Notes under the pieces: model-generated | Databases searched by the model: none | Seen by the model: the letters and a program-made list of their open reading frames with translations, nothing else | Told to the model about the DNA's origin: nothing | Shown: positions 27,634-32,711 of the stretch, one piece after another | Position numbering within the stretch: position 1 is the stretch's first letter | How the letters are laid out: each line of letters starts with the position of its first letter | Position numbers and translations under genes: made by a program | Assembly: GCA_013349695.1 (NCBI GenBank) | Contig: DUZD01000003.1 | Coordinates: 1-32,711, forward strand | DNA from: Rhodospirillaceae bacterium | Lineage (GTDB): Bacteria; Pseudomonadota; Alphaproteobacteria; Rhodospirillales; 2-02-FULL-58-16 | Length of the DNA: 32,711 bases | Direction: 5' to 3'

Positions 27634-30600
27634 GCGGATGGACTCGGCCAGGGCGTCGAGGATTTCCCGGAGCTTCGCCGGCAGGGCGCCGGGAACCGGG
27701 GGCGGGGGCTTGCCGTCGGCGACGGCGCGGAGGAAGGCGCCGACGGCGTCCAGGGGCGCCGGGTAGTCCGCCAGTCGGGCGAGGGCCTCGGCCGCGTCGG
27801 GCGGCAGGGCGCCGCCGCCACGGGCCTGGAAGGCCGCCTGGGCGAGGGCCAGGATCGCTTTCACCAGGTCGTCGGGCACGGCCCCGTCCTCGCCGCCACC
27901 CCGGCGTAGCCGCCCGATCTCCTCGACCTTGGTGTCATGCTTGGCTTGCCATTCGGCGGCGGCGGCGGTGTCGCCCCGGGCGCGGGCGATCTTGGCGAGG
28001 TTGCCGTAGTCCATGTATACGTCGGGGAGGCGGAGCGATTCGCAGATGGCGAGCGATTCGCGGGCGTTCCGCTCGGCCTCGTCCAGTTCGCCCAGCATGC
28101 GGTGGAGAACGCCGAGTTGAAAATGGGATTTCGCCGCGCCGGGGCGGTCGTTCATTTCCAGCACTATCGCCAAGCTTTCCCTTATGGAGTCGACCGCCCG
28201 GCGAAGCCAGGCCTCGCGCTCCCCAGGGTCCTTTGTCTGCTCGGCGCGATTCTGGTGAAGTATGCCGACATTGTGGGCGTTGGCGGCCAGTTGCCGCCGG
28301 TCATTGAGGCGCTTCGCCAGTTCCCGTGCGCGCCCATACCAGGCCTCCGCCACATCAAGCTGTCCGCGTTGCGCCTCCGCGTTGGCCAGCAAGTCGGCGG
28401 TTTGCATCTCTCCACCCGCATCGTCGGCCCGACGGAAGAACTCCAGCGCCTGCTGGTAGAGCGCGACGGCGCGGTCGAAGCGACCCTGCGCGCCGTGCAA
28501 GATTCCCTGGTGCTGAAGGAACGTCCCCTGTAGTTCGAGGTCGCCCGCGTCCCGGGCGGCGGCAAGCGCCTCGGTGTAGCGGGCATCGGCCTCCGCGTAA
28601 CGCTGCAGCCTTGTCAGGATGGTGGCTGCTCGTCCCAGACCGGCAGCCACCTCCCGGTCGTGGCCGAGGTCGCGTCTGATGGCGAGGCCGCGCTCGGAAG
28701 CCTCCAGGGCTTCATCGAAGCGCCCCAATTCCATCAGCGCGTTGGCGAGGTCGCCCAGGGCGGCCGCGAGATTGCCGCGCTGGGCCTCGCCGAGGCCTTC
28801 GAATTGGGCGATGGCCCTCCCGAGCGGCTCGAGCGCCCGGTCCGGGCGGCCATGGGAGTCAAGCAACCGGCCCAGATAAAGTTGGCTCAGCGCCAACTGT
28901 AACGCCGGATCCGCGCTGTCCGCCAGGCCTTCGTCCGCGAGCCTGCGAATCAGATCCTCCAGGGTGGCGATGGCCTCGTCCCCATGGCCCTGGGTGAAGC
29001 GGCTCCAGGCATGGTCCCGAATCGCCGCGCAGGCGGCCCCGTCCAGCGTCTCGTCCACCGGCATCCGCTCCCGCACCCAGGCCACCACTTCGTCCCGTTC
29101 GCGAGGCCGCCCGGCCATTTGCAGGAATGTCCGCAACGTGCCGGCCAACGCCTGACCCTCGGACCGGCCGCCACGCCGGAAGGCCCGGCGGATGGCGGCG
29201 CGGTAGTTGGCTTCCTCCAGGCTCATGCTCAGCATCGCGGCGGCGGGCTGGCCGCCCCGGAGCGCCTTGTCGGTCGCCCGCATATCGGCGAGGTAGACTC
29301 CGATGAAGCGCTTCTCGGTGGCCTCCGGGTCCGCAACGTCGGCCGCCCGGGCGGCGTGGGGCAGGGTCGGATGGAAGCGCAGAAAGGGGGTCGAAAAAAC
29401 CTCGACGGTCTCCACCCGCACCAAGGCCGTCGCCACCAGTTCCGCCCGCGTCGCTTCCCACGCCTCCGGGTCCAACTCCGCGAAAATGATGAACAACCCT
29501 TCGAACACACCGCCCCGGAACCAAGCGAGATAGGGCAGCGCCGCCTGGGCGGCCTCGCTGAGCCGGCGTTTGGAGAAGGCGAGCGAGGCAAGCAGCGACC
29601 TGTTGCGGCCCTCCGCCGCCGCCGCGTCGGCGAATTCCTCCAGCGGTTCGCCGAACTCTTCGCGGATTCGGTCCGGCGTCCGCGCCTTCAAATGGGGGGC
29701 GACCAGGGCGATGGAGAGGGGATGGTCGGCGAGGGCGTCGAGTAGCCGTTCCACCCGTTCCCGCTCGTAGCCCGGGCGGCCGGTGTCGATGGACTTGGCG
29801 TCGAGCACGGCGGCCAGCAGGTGCAGGCTGTCGGGGCGGGCGAGGCCCTCCAGGGCCACCTCCTTGATGGCGGGGAGCTCTGTTTCCTCCGGACGGCAGG
29901 TCACCAGCAAGCGGCCGAGGGGGGCGCCGTCGGTGAGGTCCCGGTAGAGCCGCGCCAGCCCTTGGCGCGCCTCGGCCGTGTAGACGCCCAGGCCGTCCGT
30001 GCCGCCGTCCGCCGCCTCTTCCCCTTCCTGGAACGCCGGCAGGGTGGATTCGAAGTTGTCCCAGACCAGCAAGACCCGGCGGGTCCTGAACAGCGCCACC
30101 GCCTGGCGCCATTGCTCCTCTTGCGGCAGCGCCGCGAAGCCTTCGTCCCCGAGGGCGGCGCCGATCCGCTGGGCCACCTGGTCCGCCCCCGCCCATTGTT
30201 CGAAGCTGACGAACACCGCCGCCTCGAAGCGGCCGGCGCGCAGCCACCACGCCGCCGCTTCCCGCGCCAGGGCCGTCTTGCCCATGCCCCCCATGGCGTG
30301 GAGCAGCACGGCGGGATGGTCGCGGAATTGCCGCTCCAGGGCCAGCAGTTCCCGAGCCCGTCCGTGGAAGCGGTACACCGGCGGCGGCGGAAATCCGTGA
30401 AGCCTTGCCGCCACGCCGGTCCGCGCCCACTCCCTTTCCGGTTCCGCCGCCGCGCCGGCGGTCAGCGCCGGGTCGTCTCCCACTTGGTAAAGCTGGGGAA
30501 TGAACCAGTCGTCCAGGTTCACCGTCTCGGCCTCGGGTCCCAGGTGCAGCCAGCGCGCCCGGTTTGCGTGCAAGGCCCGGCGGGCCTCGGCGAGGGCCTC

Positions 30601-32001
30601 GCCGACACTCATGCCGGCGGCCAACTCGCCATAGAAGCGCTCGACCAGCAGGCGCGCCGCCTCCACGTGCACCGAATGGCTGAAGGCGACGACGCTCCCG
30701 ACGCCGCTGTTGAGCAGGGCCGGCGCCACCGAGCCGAACACCGGCCGGTCGGCGAGGTCGGCGCTACGGCAAGCCTCCAGCAGCACCAGCGGCACGCCCT
30801 GTCTCACCATCAGGTCGCCGAGGCGGGGTCCCGCGATCAGGTCGGTAGTGGCCGCGCCGTCCTCGAAGGCCAGGGCGCCGACGCCGGTCCTCGGCAGATA
30901 GGTGCCGTGGCCGTCGAAATGGACGATATGGAAGGGCTTGCCGTTCTTGCGCGCCTCGGAAACCTGCTTCTCGAGCTGTCCGAAGGTGGGCGGCTCGCAG
31001 AATTCGAGATCAAGCTGGCCGGGACCCAGGGCCTCGAGGGCGTCGAGCATGGGCGCGATGCTGTCGCGCGGGTCGAGGAATCCGGTGTCGGTGGGCCGGC
31101 TGACGATCGACAGAACCCGGAGCGGCAGGCCAAGCTCGGGTGTTCGGGTCTCGCCGGACTCGCGAAGCTGGCGGCGGAGGCTTACCCCCTGGAAGGTCAA
31201 TGGGCGGTCCTCGGCGTCGCGCAGCATCTCCCAGGGCTGGCCGAGGACCTCGGCGTCGTCGCTGGCCAGCGTCAGCAGCACCGGCCGGCCGTGGGCGACG
31301 GCCTTGGCCAGGTCGCCATGAACCTCCCCACCGGTTCGGTTGTCGAACAGGGCCTCGAATAGTTCCCCGCCCCATCGTGAAAGACAGGACTCCAAACCCT
31401 TGGCGCGCACCCGGTCGCCGGCGCCGGGAAACTGCGGGTAGGTTTCCAGGTACCAACGAAGCTCCTCCAGGCCCTTGCCGTCGAGGGGCAGGGCAAGCTC
31501 GAATGGCGGTGCGTGCCAGCGGCCCATCGGCGCGCCGTCCTTGCTCTCGACCACGAGGCGGGCGTGATAGGGCGGGCGACGGATGCGCGCCCCAGCGGTG
31601 GGCGCGCCCACATGCTTCCGTATGGCCGTCAGCAGCTTCGTCAGCCCGGCGTCGTAGTCGTCCCTGAAATCGGCGTGGCTTTTGTCGCGCAGCAATCGCG
31701 GAATGTCGCAGTCCTCGATCAGGACCGGGACGATGTGAACCTTCCGGCTGGTGGCCTCGTCCGCGATATGGGCCTGCCACTCCTTCTCCACCCAGCCCGA
31801 CCGGACACTTTTCCGGGACAGCACAAGAACGAGAAGGTCCGAGTCATCGAGCCCCAATTGGATGTTTTGCGCGATGGAATCGCCCGGCAGAATTTCGTCG
31901 TCGTCGAGCCAAACGCCGATGCCTTCCGCCTTCAGATCATCGGCGAGGCGCGTGACGAGCAACTTGTCGCTGCTGGAGTGAGAGAGAAAGACTCTGGGCA
32001 T
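27613..32001 (-). CDS. TIR-CHAT-STAND NTPase-TPR protein (candidate defence or regulated-death sensor)
   Basis: A 1462-residue protein, all in one frame. Residues 1-130 are a TIR domain (VFLSHSSSDK, VWLDDDEI); the Glu expected for NAD cleavage is Glu74 in SGWVEKEW. Residues about 295-505 are a CHAT caspase-like protease with His365 in HFDGHG and Cys411 in LLEACRSA. Residues about 545-790 form an NB-ARC/STAND ATPase: Walker A GGMGKT (571-576), Walker B VLLVWD (643-648), LVTCRPEE, and a GxPL-like ADHPLSIAL. Residues about 990-1350 are a TPR array; a helical Pro-rich tail follows. By family knowledge TPRs sense, STAND oligomerises, and TIR or CHAT is the effector; both sets of catalytic residues look intact. 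No partner gene is visible. The purine-rich GGGGGAAGGG lies directly against the ATG, unusually close. Confidence 0.88.
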   Translation of the reverse strand: MPRVFLSHSSSDKLLVTRLADDLKAEGIGVWLDDDEILPGDSIAQNIQLGLDDSDLLVLVLSRKSVRSGWVEKEWQAHIADEATSRKVHIVPVLIEDCDIPRLLRDKSHADFRDDYDAGLTKLLTAIRKHVGAPTAGARIRRPPYHARLVVESKDGAPMGRWHAPPFELALPLDGKGLEELRWYLETYPQFPGAGDRVRAKGLESCLSRWGGELFEALFDNRTGGEVHGDLAKAVAHGRPVLLTLASDDAEVLGQPWEMLRDAEDRPLTFQGVSLRRQLRESGETRTPELGLPLRVLSIVSRPTDTGFLDPRDSIAPMLDALEALGPGQLDLEFCEPPTFGQLEKQVSEARKNGKPFHIVHFDGHGTYLPRTGVGALAFEDGAATTDLIAGPRLGDLMVRQGVPLVLLEACRSADLADRPVFGSVAPALLNSGVGSVVAFSHSVHVEAARLLVERFYGELAAGMSVGEALAEARRALHANRARWLHLGPEAETVNLDDWFIPQLYQVGDDPALTAGAAAEPEREWARTGVAARLHGFPPPPVYRFHGRARELLALERQFRDHPAVLLHAMGGMGKTALAREAAAWWLRAGRFEAAVFVSFEQWAGADQVAQRIGAALGDEGFAALPQEEQWRQAVALFRTRRVLLVWDNFESTLPAFQEGEEAADGGTDGLGVYTAEARQGLARLYRDLTDGAPLGRLLVTCRPEETELPAIKEVALEGLARPDSLHLLAAVLDAKSIDTGRPGYERERVERLLDALADHPLSIALVAPHLKARTPDRIREEFGEPLEEFADAAAAEGRNRSLLASLAFSKRRLSEAAQAALPYLAWFRGGVFEGLFIIFAELDPEAWEATRAELVATALVRVETVEVFSTPFLRFHPTLPHAARAADVADPEATEKRFIGVYLADMRATDKALRGGQPAAAMLSMSLEEANYRAAIRRAFRRGGRSEGQALAGTLRTFLQMAGRPRERDEVVAWVRERMPVDETLDGAACAAIRDHAWSRFTQGHGDEAIATLEDLIRRLADEGLADSADPALQLALSQLYLGRLLDSHGRPDRALEPLGRAIAQFEGLGEAQRGNLAAALGDLANALMELGRFDEALEASERGLAIRRDLGHDREVAAGLGRAATILTRLQRYAEADARYTEALAAARDAGDLELQGTFLQHQGILHGAQGRFDRAVALYQQALEFFRRADDAGGEMQTADLLANAEAQRGQLDVAEAWYGRARELAKRLNDRRQLAANAHNVGILHQNRAEQTKDPGEREAWLRRAVDSIRESLAIVLEMNDRPGAAKSHFQLGVLHRMLGELDEAERNARESLAICESLRLPDVYMDYGNLAKIARARGDTAAAAEWQAKHDTKVEEIGRLRRGGGEDGAVPDDLVKAILALAQAAFQARGGGALPPDAAEALARLADYPAPLDAVGAFLRAVADGKPPPPVPGALPAKLREILDALAESIRDGDPDR

Positions 32002-32240
32002 CCCTTCCCCCGAATATCGGAATGCGTTTTCGTTGAGTATAGCGAGCGAAATTCTCGATGGGAAATGTCATCGTCCGCCTGGCGAACCGTTATGGGCGAG
32101 AGGGCGATGCCCGGGGGCGCCAAGCGCAAGTCCTTTGCTTCGGCGGCCAGTCGATCGATGGTCTGGGTCGCCGTCCGACGGGTTCGTTGCGAAGTCGAAA
32201 CATCCGCTCGCCGCAACTGCATTCGAAGTTGGATCGCCAA
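32002..32240. other. Upstream region of the TIR-CHAT gene
   Basis: No supported gene. Read on the minus strand, TATACT (32036-32041) lies about 35 bases before the ATG and could be a -10 box; no good -35 is seen. A minus-strand frame crosses the region (32291-31932) but overlaps the large gene and matches no family I know. The 36-bp near-repeat lies at 32140-32175. Confidence 0.35.
32140..32175. repeat. 36-bp near-repeat, copy upstream of the TIR-CHAT gene
   Basis: Direct counterpart of 27598-27633 (31 of 36 identical; the last 16 bases, GGTCTGGGTCGCCGTC, are exact). The pair brackets the large gene in the same orientation. It could be a leftover of a tandem duplication of the gene tail or a recombination footprint. 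Confidence 0.65.
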
Positions 32241-32293
32241 ATAGCCCTGAACATCAAAGCGGACGTCGGAGTGAAGGAGCGGATTTTCCATAT
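32241..32293 (+). pseudogene. Transposase relic, left part
   Basis: In frame, this piece reads IALNIKADVGVKERIFHI, which joins to the right part at 32564 as ...FHI-stop-NVNAYDSRLKGW. That is the order seen in IS1595-like transposases, where I recall HIQNVNAY. The rest of the gene's 5' part is missing. It is cut from the right part by the 270-bp element. Confidence 0.55.
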
Positions 32294-32563
32294 CTAGTGG
32301 CCCGCGTCAGCCAAATTGCACCCCTACGATCGCTTTTCCCGTTTCCTCGGCAGAAGGGGGCGCGCAGGCGATGCAGGGACATCGTCAAGCGTTCCCGACG
32401 CCCCGAGGGGACGGGAAAAGCGACCCTTCGGGCGGTCTTGCGAGGCTTCCAGACGTCGTCGCGTGCCGCTTGTGGTGCACAGACACCACGGCGCAACGCG
32501 CTCCTAGCCGGAAACCTCGCAAGACCGTCGTAGGGGTGCAATTTGGCTGACGCGGGCCACTAG
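32294..32563. mobile_element. 270-bp element with perfect 36-bp terminal inverted repeats
   Basis: The arm 32294-32329 (starts CTAGTGGCCCGCGTCAGCCA) is exactly complementary to 32528-32563. CTAG at each outer end is palindromic, so it may be a 4-bp target duplication or part of the repeat. Inside are two hairpin arms: 32331-32350 with 32403-32422 (18 of 20, the two others G-T pairs) and 32433-32450 with 32510-32527 (17 of 18). The whole unit can fold as a three-way junction. It has no coding capacity. CTAG targets are typical of IS5- or IS630-type transposases, so a MITE of that kind is likely. Confidence 0.85.
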
Positions 32564-32711
32564 AACGTCAATGCCTACGACAGCCGGCTGAAGGGATGGG
32601 TGCAAAGGTTCAACGGAGTGGCGACCAGATACCTGGACAGCTATCTGGGTTGGCGACGGTTCTTTGAGCGTCATAAGGAAGAGGCGACCAATCCAAAATC
32701 ATGGTTGATCG
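32564..32711 (+). pseudogene. Transposase relic, right part, cut by the window end
   Basis: Open frame from 32564: NVNAYDSRLKGWVQRFNGVA, then TRYLDSYLGWRRFFERHKEE. This is the C-terminal signature of a DDE transposase that I associate with the IS1595-like group (moderate certainty). No start codon: an in-frame TAG at 32561-32563 comes from the element edge. The left part lies at 32241-32293 across the inserted element. The frame continues beyond the window. Confidence 0.7.

Noticed and set aside
29821..31362. 513-codon plus-strand frame antisense to the TIR-CHAT gene
   Set aside because: Its composition is that of an antisense shadow and it lacks motifs, whereas the minus strand shows TIR, CHAT, NTPase and TPR motifs in order.
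27613..32001. CRISPR type III-E association of the TPR-CHAT protein
   Set aside because: No CRISPR array, no gRAMP-like gene and no cas gene in the window; domain order and the added TIR and NTPase differ from the type III-E TPR-CHAT protein.
31932..32291. Possible small gene upstream of the TIR-CHAT gene on the same strand
   Set aside because: It overlaps the large gene by 70 bases in another frame, has no ribosome site and no known family. The near-repeat is equally conserved in other frames, so coding cannot be inferred from it.

Overview
The window looks like chromosome from a high-GC alphaproteobacterium, probably Rhodospirillales-like. This rests on gene content and order: trpB-trpA-accD-folC, the AddAB recombination enzymes next to tsaE-amgK-murU and trxA, an Atm1-type exporter, and a mutM/ubiE divergent pair with an enoyl-CoA hydratase nearby. 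No rRNA or tRNA gene was recognised, so genus-level placement is inference.

Layout. 1-510: a small exported protein on the minus strand, divergent from guaA. 511-5729: guaA, an unrecognised 417-residue protein with lower GC than its neighbours, two tandem perfect palindromes, then an Atm1/HMT-type ABC exporter. 5776-7648 (minus): mnmA and trpF. 7649-8320: a non-coding stretch with a nested inverted-repeat element, a 25-bp palindrome and a hairpin leader. 8321-12607 (plus): trpB, trpA, accD and folC, tightly packed. 12692-21790 (minus): an almost gap-free run tsaE > amgK > murU > addB > addA > trxA with stop/start overlaps at four junctions. It links tRNA t6A synthesis, cell-wall sugar recycling, double-strand-break repair and thioredoxin. 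21904-22932 (plus): a thioredoxin-reductase-like ferredoxin/flavodoxin-NADP reductase. 23056-24220: an ISAzo13-family insertion sequence whose transposase has lost a central block. 24364-27365: echA, a small exported protein, mutM (all minus) and ubiE (plus).

27366-32711 is accessory DNA. After ubiE comes a 173-bp MITE-like element. Next is one very large minus-strand gene (1462 aa) joining a TIR domain, a CHAT caspase-like protease, a STAND/NB-ARC-type NTPase and a TPR array in one polypeptide. A 36-bp near-repeat lies at each end of this gene. Beyond it is a transposase relic split by a 270-bp element with perfect 36-bp inverted ends and an elaborate fold. The TIR-CHAT-STAND-TPR gene is the best candidate for an under-described system: a single-protein, dual-effector immune or regulated-death sensor. 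Its function is inferred from domains only.
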